Shown: piece after piece, positions 6,459-14,646 of the stretch
How positions within the stretch are numbered: the first letter of the stretch is position 1
Layout: every line of letters starts with the position of its first letter
From: Sphingobacterium nematocida
Lineage (GTDB): Bacteria > Bacteroidota > Bacteroidia > Sphingobacteriales > Sphingobacteriaceae
DNA length: 64,000 bases
Reading direction: 5' to 3'
Assembly: GCF_900168125.1 (NCBI RefSeq)
Contig: NZ_FUZF01000015.1
Coordinates: forward strand, 83,132 to 147,131
Notes under the pieces: model-generated
The model's input: the letters and a program-made list of their open reading frames with translations, nothing else
Database searches by the model: none
What the model was told of the DNA's origin: nothing
Position numbers and translations under genes: made by a program

Positions 6459-6602
6459 TATAGTCTTGAAGCGCAATCTATCCCCCATACCAATACGTCT
6501 AGCAAATAAAACACAACTGCGGTAGCCTTGGCAACAAAAGATAAAACTAGCAAAACGCTGAGGTTATCCGCAGTTATTTGACAACAAGCAAAAAACCAAA
6601 TC
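6459..6602 (+). promoter_or_regulatory. Upstream region of the sigma-dCas12f operon with inverted repeat
   Basis: AACTGCGG (6515-6522) and CCGCAGTT (6568-6575) form a perfect 8-bp inverted repeat with 45 nt between. CTAGCAAA occurs twice nearby (at 6499 and 6547). I see no good TAnnTTTG element, so the operon may be read from the array transcript or from a weak promoter. The first codons of the sigma gene (TAAACAACACACAG from 6610) match the start of the tracr elements (TAAACAACATACAG) at 13 of 14 bases. Confidence 0.35.
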
Positions 6603-7403
6603 ATGAAACTAAACAACACACAGCTACACCTCTCCCTTCTAAAAGAAGGAAAAGAGAAAGGCCTAGACTACTTTTACAAAAAATATTTCGACCAATTCTG
6701 CTATCGGGCCGAACGAGCTACCGATGACCTGTGTACAGCAGAAAGTATTGTACAGGAAGCTTTCTTTCGCCTTTGGCTCTTCCGCGAACAGATTGAAGAC
6801 AGCGAGTCTCTTTTCAACTTTCTAAAAAAGCAAATCCGAGCCGCTATCGGTGTCTACTTTACTAAATCCAGAAATAGATTTCAACGAAGCTTACTTCGAT
6901 TGGATGGTATTGAAGACTATCAAGAATTTATGTTAGGCTATGACATGGAAGAAGAGGGAGAAATAGACACCATATACATCGAACGCTTGGAGGAAGAAAA
7001 ACAGGTTCAGCTTGATAAACTTAATAACCTAATCCCTCACCTGTCTGAGCAGCAACAGCAATTCATCAGGCTTTGTCTTAAATACAGTTTTAATTACGAA
7101 CGTATCGCCTATTATTTAGGAGGCATCTCAGACTATGAGGTTAGTATTCAGGTAGAGAAAACCATTGATACGCTCAAAACGATTTTCAATAGTCAAGACA
7201 AATTAAACATCTTGAATAAACCGACAAAGCTGACAATAGAGGGCGAATTTTCTGATGAGCAAGCCGAAGTGCTGCGTATGCGCTACGATTTACAGATGTC
7301 TTTCGACGAGATATCAGAAGCCCTTAAGCTAAATTCTTCCATCGTCAGAAAAATATTTATCGAAGCAAGAGCTAAAGTTAAACCCACTAAAAGAACAGCA
7401 TAA
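6603..7403 (+). CDS. ECF-type sigma factor partner of dCas12f, with extra C-terminal HTH
   Basis: 266 residues, longer than a usual ECF sigma (~170-200). Residues ~15-82 match sigma-70 region 2 ('LDYFYKKYFDQFCYRAERAT', 'AESIVQEAFFRLWLFREQ', 'FNFLKKQIRAA'). An acidic linker (~105-135) follows. Residues ~140-195 match region 4 ('LIPHLSEQQQQFIRLCLKYS', 'YERIAYYLGG'). A second region-4-like helix-turn-helix fills residues ~214-258 ('FSDEQAEVLRMRYDLQMSFD', 'EISEALKLNSSIVRKIF'). The stop codon is 2 nt before the Cas12f-like gene, so the two are surely co-translated. There is no anti-sigma gene beside it. In reported systems of this kind the dead Cas12f-guide RNA complex recruits the sigma factor, which lets RNA polymerase start without its own promoter motif. 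That role is inferred here from neighbours and family. Confidence 0.85.
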   Translation: MKLNNTQLHLSLLKEGKEKGLDYFYKKYFDQFCYRAERATDDLCTAESIVQEAFFRLWLFREQIEDSESLFNFLKKQIRAAIGVYFTKSRNRFQRSLLRLDGIEDYQEFMLGYDMEEEGEIDTIYIERLEEEKQVQLDKLNNLIPHLSEQQQQFIRLCLKYSFNYERIAYYLGGISDYEVSIQVEKTIDTLKTIFNSQDKLNILNKPTKLTIEGEFSDEQAEVLRMRYDLQMSFDEISEALKLNSSIVRKIFIEARAKVKPTKRTA

Positions 7404-7405
7404 TC

Positions 7406-8500
7406 ATGGAAAAAGACAATATCGTACTCACTAGAAAAATACAGCTTCATATCGACTCTGACGATAAGGATAAACGCTCTGAATATTATAAAACCCTATT
7501 CGAATGGCAAGATGTCGTATTCCGGGGAGCCAATATGGTCATGTCGCACCAATATATCCAAGAGCAGATGAAAGACCTCATCTATCTACAGGATGATGTT
7601 AAAGTCAAACTAGCCGACCGCAACAAGGATGAAGAAGGCATTCTAAATACGTCGCGGATGAATACGACCTATAAAATATTATCCCGTTATTTTAAAGGAA
7701 AAATTCATTCCGATATCCTATCCTGCATCAACATGACGCTCATCAAGACTTTTAATAGCGAAAGACTAGATTATTGGAAGGGTGTCAAGTCGCTGCGGAA
7801 CTATAAGAAAGATATGCCTATCCCCTTCTCGGGAAGCCAAATCAAGCTCAGTAAGGATGAAAACAATAGAGACTTTAAGTTCATGCTGTTTAAAATTCCT
7901 TTCCGAACCTATCTGGGTAAAGACCGCTCGGACAAGCGCGTATTATTGCAGCGGGCACTTGTGGGTCAAATCAAAATCTGTGGTAGCTCGATCAAGATCG
8001 TTAAAGGGAAGATCTTCCTGCTACTCGCCTTAGAAATGCCCAAGAAACAACATGAGCTAAAAGATCATGTCATTGCCGAGGCGTCTCTAGCCGTAGAGCA
8101 TCCTATTACCGTGCAGATTGAAAAAGACAGTTTTCAAATCGGTAATAAGGAAGAATTCCTGTACCGTCGTATCGCGATACAAGCAGCGAGACACCGTATC
8201 CAACGGGCTGCGGCATTCTCCAGAGGTGGACACGGTCGCAAGAAAAAGCTAAAAAGTCTCGAACATTATGATCAGAAAGAGAAAAGCTACGTTGATAACA
8301 AGTTACACCTCTACAGCCGAAGACTGATTGATGTCTGCATCAAAGCCCAAGCTGGCACTCTCCTGCTCGTCAACCAAAGTCTAAAAGAAGAGGTCGCCAA
8401 AGAAGACGAATTCTTATTGCGTAACTGGTCATACTATGGACTTATCGAGAAAATAAAGTACAAAGCAAATTTGGCTGGAATCCAAGTTATTATTGAATAA
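7406..8500 (+). CDS. dcas12f: Nuclease-dead Cas12f-family RNA-guided DNA-binding protein
   Basis: 364 residues, shorter than active Cas12f (~400-530). The N-terminal half has the helical REC/wedge layout ('LFEWQDVVFRGANMVMSHQY'). The C-terminal half matches Cas12f/TnpB: an RuvC-I strand 'AEASLAVEHPITVQI', the basic helix region 'ARHRIQRAAAFSRGGHGRKK' and 'YVDNKLHLYSRRLIDVCIKA', the RuvC-II strand 'AGTLLLVNQSL', and the final helix 'WSYYGLIEKIKYKANLAGIQ'. The catalytic Asp of RuvC-I is replaced (Ser227 in 'EASLA'), the RuvC-II Glu is Asn323, and the protein ends at residue 364, before the zinc finger and RuvC-III Asp. It therefore cannot cut DNA but should still bind guide RNA and target. It is preceded by tracr/CRISPR blocks on the same strand and coupled to the sigma gene. 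A TnpB-derived repressor is the main alternative; the Cas12f-type tracr hairpin and repeats favour Cas12f. Confidence 0.88.
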   Translation: MEKDNIVLTRKIQLHIDSDDKDKRSEYYKTLFEWQDVVFRGANMVMSHQYIQEQMKDLIYLQDDVKVKLADRNKDEEGILNTSRMNTTYKILSRYFKGKIHSDILSCINMTLIKTFNSERLDYWKGVKSLRNYKKDMPIPFSGSQIKLSKDENNRDFKFMLFKIPFRTYLGKDRSDKRVLLQRALVGQIKICGSSIKIVKGKIFLLLALEMPKKQHELKDHVIAEASLAVEHPITVQIEKDSFQIGNKEEFLYRRIAIQAARHRIQRAAAFSRGGHGRKKKLKSLEHYDQKEKSYVDNKLHLYSRRLIDVCIKAQAGTLLLVNQSLKEEVAKEDEFLLRNWSYYGLIEKIKYKANLAGIQVIIE

Positions 8501-8555
8501 ATAAAATCCTTGATTATAAAGAAGCACATGGGGCTATATCAAAAGTAGAATTTAC

Positions 8556-8678
8556 CGTAATTTCGACTGTAGCGCAGCGAAATGGAGAACCCCGAAGGGC
8601 TCTCGGAACGAAAATCTAAAGATTTGAAATTTAAGTTTTTAGATTTCTCGACTGCACTACGTTTCGCTCGAAATGACG
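8556..8678. repeat. Imperfect palindrome H downstream of dcas12f
   Basis: 123 nt, ends CGTAATTTCGACTGTAGCGC and GTTTCGCTCGAAATGACG, with ACCCCGAAGGGCTCTCGGAA and AAATCTAAAGATTT inside. Same family as the elements in the array but outside any repeat, showing that it is an independent intergenic element. Together with the array copies it flanks the sigma-dCas12f operon. Confidence 0.7.
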
Positions 8679-8781
8679 TGAGAGTTTCAATTATGATACA
8701 GCCCAATATGAAAGAAAAGGGATTATCTTCGTAAAACAATCCCTTTTTCTAAACTGAATATATTTAAAATTATAAAGACTT

Positions 8782-11247
8782 TCATGCTCCCATTAAAGGA
8801 TCTGTGACACTATCTTTACCATTTTCTATTCTACCGGCATATCTTCTGCTAAACTGGGAGCCTGGATCGAGGCTCTTAATTTCAAGATCGTACCAGCGGT
8901 ATACATGTTTTGTCTTGATCTTTATTTCCTTCTTCTTGGATGCAGCAATCAGCATAGGAGCAGAATCAGCATTTTTGTAATGATCCGTAATCTGAAGTGT
9001 AATCGCATGGCTATTTCTATTGTGAATAGTCAAGACAATTTCTTCATCAGCAGCCCTGTAGGATTGTTCGATCAGGATATTATTGGATTTCTGGTCTCCT
9101 TGGTACGATCTATAATACCCGTTTGGCCCATGTAGCACCAAGTGATACGCCTGCTGTTCAAATTCATCCAAGGACCAAGCGTAAGAAACAGACTTTCCAG
9201 CTGAAGCAGCGAAAGCCCAATTGGCCTTATCTTTTTTGTAGCCATGCGCATAGACATTGAAGGCTGCACCCAAGGACTTTTTCTTAAACAGCGATGCAGA
9301 AGCTTCCATACGTAGCACCAACTGTCTGTTCTCTATATTTTCTTGAACATATAGTTCGTAGTTAAGCGCATTGGACGGCTTAGTCCCTTGTTCCTGCGCC
9401 GGGAGTAAATTCCGGTATTTTCCTTGCTTTATGAGCGTACAGTCTTGCTCTTCGAATTTGCGAAAATTGTTGGGAAGAGGTTTTTCCCGTGCATTATTGA
9501 TCGCCAAGATCTGGCTGTTGCGATCTAGAAAGTCAGGAAATTTGAAGTTCCCTTTTTGAAAAGGTCTGAACGCAGATGTTAGATCTCCAGTGATCGCCCG
9601 CCGCCAAGAACTAATATTATCCTCAACAAGATTTACTTTAAATTTTTGTTGGACAAAGTGTTCCACAAATTGGATCGTAGACGTAATGTCAAAGACCTCA
9701 GAATTAACCCAACCGCCTCGGGACCAAGGCGAAGCTATAATAAGAGGCACCCGATAGCCCAACCCCACAGGTCCTTCGGTAGCGTAGTCCGGATCTATAC
9801 CGTAAGCAAGCTCTTGCTCTCTACTAACATACTCTGTGCTGTAATCAAGGTCGGCACTTGTCGCACCAGTACTCGAATCGCCCGGTTTGGGCGCTACGAA
9901 TGGTGGTACATGGTCAAAGTAACCATCATTCTCATCATAGTTAAGGATAAAGATGGTCTTCTTCCATACCTCCGGATTTTCGGTCAAAATCTGTAAAAGC
10001 TCAGATACATACCAAGCTCCATACATGGGAGCACTAGGATGATCAGAAAAATACTGCGGCGCGACCAACCAGGATACGGTAGGCAGCTGCCCGTGGCGTA
10101 CATCTTCTCTAAACTGATACAGGACATCCCCCTTGGGTACGGTAATCTCTTGTCCGTCGATCTCTACGACCTGTGTATTGTGATAGTCTGGGTCTCCCTC
10201 ATTGGTCTGAAAGGCCCGTTGGTGCAGGGACTTTGTAAACGTATCCAACCGATCAAATTTGTCAGCGCTATAATTTTCAGATTCCCTTTTAAAACTTTCC
10301 AGCTGCTGTTCCTTCTGTTCAATTTTCTGCTTTAACTTTTGATCATTGCGGTTGCCTAATTCATCTTTCATCTTTTCGATTTCGAATGGTAACTCTTGTA
10401 TACGTCGCTGGTAAAAGTCAAGATGGCTCTTTTTGAAGCGAACCTTATATTGACTAAACCATTCCAGATTATTGTCTGTAAAATTGCCAAGCCAGCTTTC
10501 GTCTGCACCACTCAAATCATTCTGCACGCTCACTTCATTTTGATAAACCTTCCAACTGATGTTATTTTTCTCCAGTAACTCTGGGAATGTACGCCAATGC
10601 GCTTCCTTATTGAAGTATACGTCAGAATTTCTAACCAGAGGTTTTGCGCCCTTCTCAGGAACACATTTGCCTGTCCAAAAAAAATGTCTGTTGGTCGTAG
10701 TACCTGTAATAGAAGAACAGAAGTGTTGATCACATATCGTAAATGCATCTGCAAAAGCGTAATAGAATGGGATATCTTCACGGGTATAATATCCCAATGT
10801 CAAGGGTAGATCCCGATATTGCTTATTGCCAGATCGCTTGGATTCTAACCAATTGTCAAACCGGCCATTGTTCCATGCCCCTATCTGATTTTCCCAAGAA
10901 TGAGGTAGATCTCGTGTCCAAGCCGCATTAGAGTTTTTAATATCAAGACGAAACGGCGCATAAGTTTCTCCATTCTTATTAGACTGCAACCATACTGGAT
11001 TTCCATTGGTAAGGCGCAACGCTCTAGGATCATTGAAGCCCCGGACACCGCGGAGACTGCCAAAACTATGGTCGAACGAACGATTTTCCTGCATGACCAT
11101 GACGATATGCTCTGCATCCAAATAAGTACTGCCATACGCAGGATCGATACGCAATGCTGCCTGAATAGCCGATGGAAGGCTATTGAATAATCCAAAAGAA
11201 CCCGCTAGCATTCCTGCCTTTTTTATAAAATCTCTTCTGCTTTCCAT
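8782..11247 (-). CDS. Phosphocholine-specific phospholipase C, Tat-exported
   Basis: 821 residues. It hydrolyses phosphatidylcholine and sphingomyelin type lipids to phosphocholine outside the inner membrane. The N-terminus 'SRRDFIKKAG' followed by a hydrophobic stretch and AIQAA is a twin-arginine signal. The acid phosphatase-like catalytic domain begins with the family signature 'HIVMVMQENRSFDHSFGSLR' and contains 'NYDENDGYFDHVPPFVAP'. Residues ~630-810 hold two copies of the C-terminal domain typical of bacterial PlcH/PlcN enzymes ('NYELYVQENIENRQLVLRM', 'YYRSYQGDQKSNNILIEQ'). Length and layout are those of the family. It ends 280 bases from dcas12f on the opposite strand, so it shares no transcript with it. 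tatA is at 49644-50165. Confidence 0.93.
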   Translation of the reverse strand: MESRRDFIKKAGMLAGSFGLFNSLPSAIQAALRIDPAYGSTYLDAEHIVMVMQENRSFDHSFGSLRGVRGFNDPRALRLTNGNPVWLQSNKNGETYAPFRLDIKNSNAAWTRDLPHSWENQIGAWNNGRFDNWLESKRSGNKQYRDLPLTLGYYTREDIPFYYAFADAFTICDQHFCSSITGTTTNRHFFWTGKCVPEKGAKPLVRNSDVYFNKEAHWRTFPELLEKNNISWKVYQNEVSVQNDLSGADESWLGNFTDNNLEWFSQYKVRFKKSHLDFYQRRIQELPFEIEKMKDELGNRNDQKLKQKIEQKEQQLESFKRESENYSADKFDRLDTFTKSLHQRAFQTNEGDPDYHNTQVVEIDGQEITVPKGDVLYQFREDVRHGQLPTVSWLVAPQYFSDHPSAPMYGAWYVSELLQILTENPEVWKKTIFILNYDENDGYFDHVPPFVAPKPGDSSTGATSADLDYSTEYVSREQELAYGIDPDYATEGPVGLGYRVPLIIASPWSRGGWVNSEVFDITSTIQFVEHFVQQKFKVNLVEDNISSWRRAITGDLTSAFRPFQKGNFKFPDFLDRNSQILAINNAREKPLPNNFRKFEEQDCTLIKQGKYRNLLPAQEQGTKPSNALNYELYVQENIENRQLVLRMEASASLFKKKSLGAAFNVYAHGYKKDKANWAFAASAGKSVSYAWSLDEFEQQAYHLVLHGPNGYYRSYQGDQKSNNILIEQSYRAADEEIVLTIHNRNSHAITLQITDHYKNADSAPMLIAASKKKEIKIKTKHVYRWYDLEIKSLDPGSQFSRRYAGRIENGKDSVTDPLMGA

Positions 11248-11310
11248 TTAGATTGTTTAAAGTATGAAGGTGCCCATGGAGAGCACCTTCTAATATAGTT
11301 TTAATACATT

Positions 11311-12243
11311 TTATTTCAAAATCCACATCAGCTGGTTGATATCGTCACCCCCTCCGAATTGGCGCTTGACCGCCTCGTCTACGTTTTCGATGTTGTAATC
11401 AAACTCCGAACTTGGATACTTCCAAAGCGTACCCTCTACCGATTATACGGATACTCCTGTATCCAGTTAAATCTACGTTTCATCAGTTCAAACTCTTCAG
11501 GTTTCTGTTTGATCAGCTTAATCACTTCGGTACGATCATCAAACACTTTCTTCAAGAAAATATCACCGTTGTCGGCAACAGAATAATCAAATGTATAGTT
11601 GTTTAACGATATTTTCTTTTCTCCAGGATTGATTTTTGGTTCTATAGAAGATTTCTTATAGTACTTATCCCGAACTGAAGCATGCCCTTCATATTCAAAA
11701 ACAATCGACATCCAATCTTGAGGTATGCTCTTGCGCTCCGTCTTATCATCGGCAATGAAAGGTCCAGGCTAGTCCCATAGGAGAGAACTCGCCCAAAGGC
11801 TGCATCAGTCTACCTAACCCCGGCGGCGGCATTTGTGAGTGTGTCAGTTTGATTACACCGTAGTTAATCAACATGAAGGCTATATAGTATCTCGTGATAG
11901 CTGTCAACCAATAATAGCAGGTATTGTAGCTTTTCCTATTTCTGTCCAAGACGGACCAAATAGCCGTTCCAAAAACAGCTACAAACAAAAAGACTGTGAT
12001 AGAAACCCAATCGTATGAAGTATCTCCACTTCCATTGGTATAAATAGCATAATCGTATTGATAACTCAGAATGTTAGACGCAAACCAATGGCAGACTTGG
12101 CGTATAGGTGTCATAAGAAATTGGGTCAAATAACCCAAAAACGAAAAAGCTCCATTATTCTTAAACAGAATAAATAATAGAATAAAAATAAAGGCAAAGC
12201 GAAAACCTATTTTAGCAGAAATGCTCCAAGGTTGATTGGTCAT
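11311..12243 (-). pseudogene. Decayed multi-pass membrane protein gene (DoxX-like), internally deleted and frameshifted
   Basis: The 5' part (12243-11746) encodes 165 residues with about four membrane segments and the motif 'YGVIKLTHSQMPPPGLGRLM', then 'LGEFSPMGLAWTF', where the frame breaks and stops after HCR. The reading frame resumes as 'DDKTERKSIPQDWMSIVFEY' and continues through 11711-11436. A second break at the codon after 'EYPYNR' needs a one-base change to restore 'VEGTLWKYPSSEFDYNIENV' and the end 'INQLMWILK' (stop 11311-11313). Intact Bacteroidota relatives run several hundred residues with further membrane helices between 'GLAWTF' and the soluble tail, so the middle is deleted. 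DoxX-like assignment is moderate; pseudogene status is strong. Confidence 0.75.
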
Positions 12244-12344
12244 AGTTTATAATTGCTGATCTGACAGCATAAATATAAACAAAAATCTGATCTGCTAAAG
12301 TGAAGACACCCTGTGGTTAAGGAGTTTTAACAATCTTTAATATT

Positions 12345-12908
12345 TTAGCTCGTAGGTGTTCCACAACGCTTCAAGTATTTATAATACCATACGTCTTTAA
12401 GATTGGAGATAACGACTCCCTGTTTGGTCGAAACATGTACAAATTTTCCATTTTGCAGGTACACACCTACGTGATCGATATCACGGCCACCAAAGGAGAA
12501 AAAAACTAAATCTCCCTCTTTGAGCTGATCGTCGTATTTTCGCTTAATATTTTGTGCCATATCCCTAGAGGTGCGTGGGAGATCTTTGCGATACACCTCA
12601 TTATAGACCATCCCTACAAAAGCCGAACAGTCGATCCCGGAGCGCGTAAGTCCTCCCATACGATGTGGACTTCCCATCCAATCATCAATAAAAGAATAAA
12701 GATCCGCATTCATATCCCGAGAATCTGTACCAAGTAACTCTGCATAATAGGCGGTAAGATTGCCCTTGTTCTTTGTAGTTGTGGAATTGTTATTCCCTGT
12801 TGTCGGCTTATGTCCATGGCCGTACAGTGTTTTCTTTTTGGCACCACAGGATGCAAAAATGAGAGGTACGAGGAGCAGTAATAGAGATAAGTTTTTCGTT
12901 AGTGTCAT
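12345..12908 (-). CDS. NlpC/P60 peptidase lipoprotein
   Basis: 187 residues. A lipobox at the end of the signal (LIFASC, Cys21) makes it a lipoprotein. After a Gly/Asn/Thr-rich linker comes an NlpC/P60 (C40) domain: catalytic Cys94 in 'GIDCSAFVGMVYNEVY', His146 in 'RDIDHVGVYLQ' and His158 in 'KFVHVSTKQGV'. Such enzymes cut D-gamma-glutamyl-diaminopimelate or similar stem peptide bonds in peptidoglycan. Length is usual for small Spr/NlpC-type proteins. All catalytic residues are present. It stands alone, transcribed away from the lipoprotein gene at 13095. Confidence 0.92.
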   Translation of the reverse strand: MTLTKNLSLLLLLVPLIFASCGAKKKTLYGHGHKPTTGNNNSTTTKNKGNLTAYYAELLGTDSRDMNADLYSFIDDWMGSPHRMGGLTRSGIDCSAFVGMVYNEVYRKDLPRTSRDMAQNIKRKYDDQLKEGDLVFFSFGGRDIDHVGVYLQNGKFVHVSTKQGVVISNLKDVWYYKYLKRCGTPTS

Positions 12909-13057
12909 AGTATATCCTCTTATTTATACGAATATAGTCGCTCACAATAATACTATAAAACAGATAGTTTTCCACATTTGTGATTTAAATAGGTCCTATT
13001 TAAATCATAAATCAGTCAAACCCCATATACAGCTCAATACAATTATATCAAATCCTT

Positions 13058-13089
13058 TTGTACAAACACGCATAATTACACTAAATTTG
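13058..13089 (+). promoter_or_regulatory. Promoter of the lipoprotein gene at 13095
   Basis: TTG at 13058-13060, 21 nt, then TAAATTTG at 13082-13089, a full match to TAnnTTTG. The expected start site (about 13095) coincides with the ATG, so the mRNA may be leaderless. Confidence 0.5.
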
Positions 13090-13094
13090 TAAAC

Positions 13095-13994
13095 ATGAAA
13101 AACGCACTCAACCAGTGGTTATTAGTACCGCTCTGCATCCTATCGCTAGGCACTTATACCAGCTGTAATAGCACTCCGCAGCAAAACAACAACAGTCCCC
13201 AGGTCAGAGACAGCATACCTCAGCAAACTATAGAAAGCGCAACAGACGATACGCTATCACATCGTGATATTGGCTTTGGTCTATTCAATAATTTGCGTAA
13301 TCAGATTATCTTAATCGATGATGAAGAGCGACCTACAGACGAAAAGAAACTCGAACATGCTTGGGTCAATTCGCAATCCTATAGATTAGATTTTGCTAAA
13401 ATCCAAAAAGAAGGAAATGCCTATAATGGAAGACAAACACCCGATAATTTTGACAATATCCCTGGTGCTGTTTTCAATCTAGCAGAAAAAGTAAAACCGG
13501 GCGAGGCATACGTCCTACTTTGCGATGCTATTTTTTTGAAAAACAGAAAGCCACTTACTCTCAACAACACCTTTGTAGATGCTTCGGCCAGTAGCGTAAC
13601 CTCCGAACTGAAAAAGGCATACGACAGATCGATAACCAACGCCAAACTCATTGCGACGACATCACAAAAGGACAGTATCTTCTTAGTGCAATTAGCTCCG
13701 ATAGCAGATAGCCTGACTGTCGTACTCGTAACAAAAAGAAATACTACTTCAACATTGTTCACTCAAGAATTTAAAGCCGAGTACAATGAGATGAGTACCT
13801 GGCGGGTGGATGATGGAGGTCAATTCCCTATGGAGGATTTTACTATACTAAATGCGTTTGAGCGCCATGGTAAAATAGAACTGGTTACCTCGTTCCCAGG
13901 GGCCGAAGGTGGCAACTTCTCATTCATAGTCCCCAACAGTCAAAATAAGTATCAGTACATTAAAGAAGCATATGTATATTGGTCTCCATTGTAA
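13095..13994 (+). CDS. Lipoprotein of unknown function
   Basis: 299 residues. The signal peptide ends in a lipobox-like 'TYTSC' (Cys24), so the product is probably a lipoprotein; a Ser/Gln/Asn-rich linker follows. The rest contains 'VFNLAEKVKPGEAYVLLC' and 'SFPGAEGGNFSFIVPNSQNK' but no domain I can name. It reads away from the NlpC/P60 gene and is followed after 79 bases by an ECF sigma gene, possibly in the same unit. I can say only that it is an exported, lipid-anchored protein. Confidence 0.7.
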   Translation: MKNALNQWLLVPLCILSLGTYTSCNSTPQQNNNSPQVRDSIPQQTIESATDDTLSHRDIGFGLFNNLRNQIILIDDEERPTDEKKLEHAWVNSQSYRLDFAKIQKEGNAYNGRQTPDNFDNIPGAVFNLAEKVKPGEAYVLLCDAIFLKNRKPLTLNNTFVDASASSVTSELKKAYDRSITNAKLIATTSQKDSIFLVQLAPIADSLTVVLVTKRNTTSTLFTQEFKAEYNEMSTWRVDDGGQFPMEDFTILNAFERHGKIELVTSFPGAEGGNFSFIVPNSQNKYQYIKEAYVYWSPL

Positions 13995-14073
13995 TTGAGT
14001 TGGTTGCAAAGCCTATTTTTAACATTAAATAACTGATACTCTGAAAAAAAAGCACTAATTTGAGCGCAATTTT

Positions 14074-14646
14074 ATGAAACTGTACAATCCGGCCTTTCCT
14101 CCTAACGAAGAAGACTCCGTCTTATTGAGACGGTATCTTCAGGCTAATGATATGGAAGCGCTAGGGACCTTGTACAGCAAACATGCCGAAATGGTATACT
14201 ACGTATGTTTGCGCTACTTCAAAGAAGAGGAAAAAAGCAAAGACAGTGTGATGCAAATCTTTGAAGAATTGATAACTAAAATTAAAAAACAGGATATCGA
14301 AAGTTTTCCTAAATGGCTATATGTCGTAAGCAAGAACTATTGCTTAATGGACCTACGATCAAAAAAAGGTAAACTAGAAATTTCGGTGGACGAATTTGTG
14401 GAATTTCCTACGAATATGCATCAGGAAGAAAGCTATCTTGAAAAAGAAGGAAAATTATCTTTATTGGAGCACTGCATAGAAAAGCTTCCAGAAAAGCAAA
14501 AGGTAACTGTAGACCTTTTTTTTATCAACGAGCATTGTTACAAAGAAGTAGCGGAAATAACAGGGTATAGCATGAATGAAGTGAAAAGCTACATTCAGAA
14601 CGGGAAGAGAAATTTAAAAAACTGTATGGATAAAACCGATGCGTAA
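14074..14646 (+). CDS. ECF RNA polymerase sigma factor
   Basis: 190 residues. Region 2 lies at about residues 25-95 ('MEALGTLYSKHAEMVYYVCL', 'KDSVMQIFEELITKIKKQ', 'FPKWLYVVSKNYCLMDLR'). Region 4 lies at about 125-185 ('LLEHCIEKLPEKQKVTVDLF', 'CYKEVAEITGYSMNEVKSYI'). Size and layout are those of an ordinary ECF factor, unlike the longer factor at 6603-7403. It overlaps the next gene by 8 bases, and that gene encodes its likely membrane partner. It belongs to a regulatory pair, but no FecR/TonB-receptor set follows, so the signal is unknown. Confidence 0.88.
   Translation: MKLYNPAFPPNEEDSVLLRRYLQANDMEALGTLYSKHAEMVYYVCLRYFKEEEKSKDSVMQIFEELITKIKKQDIESFPKWLYVVSKNYCLMDLRSKKGKLEISVDEFVEFPTNMHQEESYLEKEGKLSLLEHCIEKLPEKQKVTVDLFFINEHCYKEVAEITGYSMNEVKSYIQNGKRNLKNCMDKTDA

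Noticed and set aside
7406..8500. TnpB of an IS200/IS605 element
   Set aside because: No TnpA, no element ends, no zinc finger or RuvC-III, and the gene is translationally coupled to a sigma factor and preceded by CRISPR repeats.
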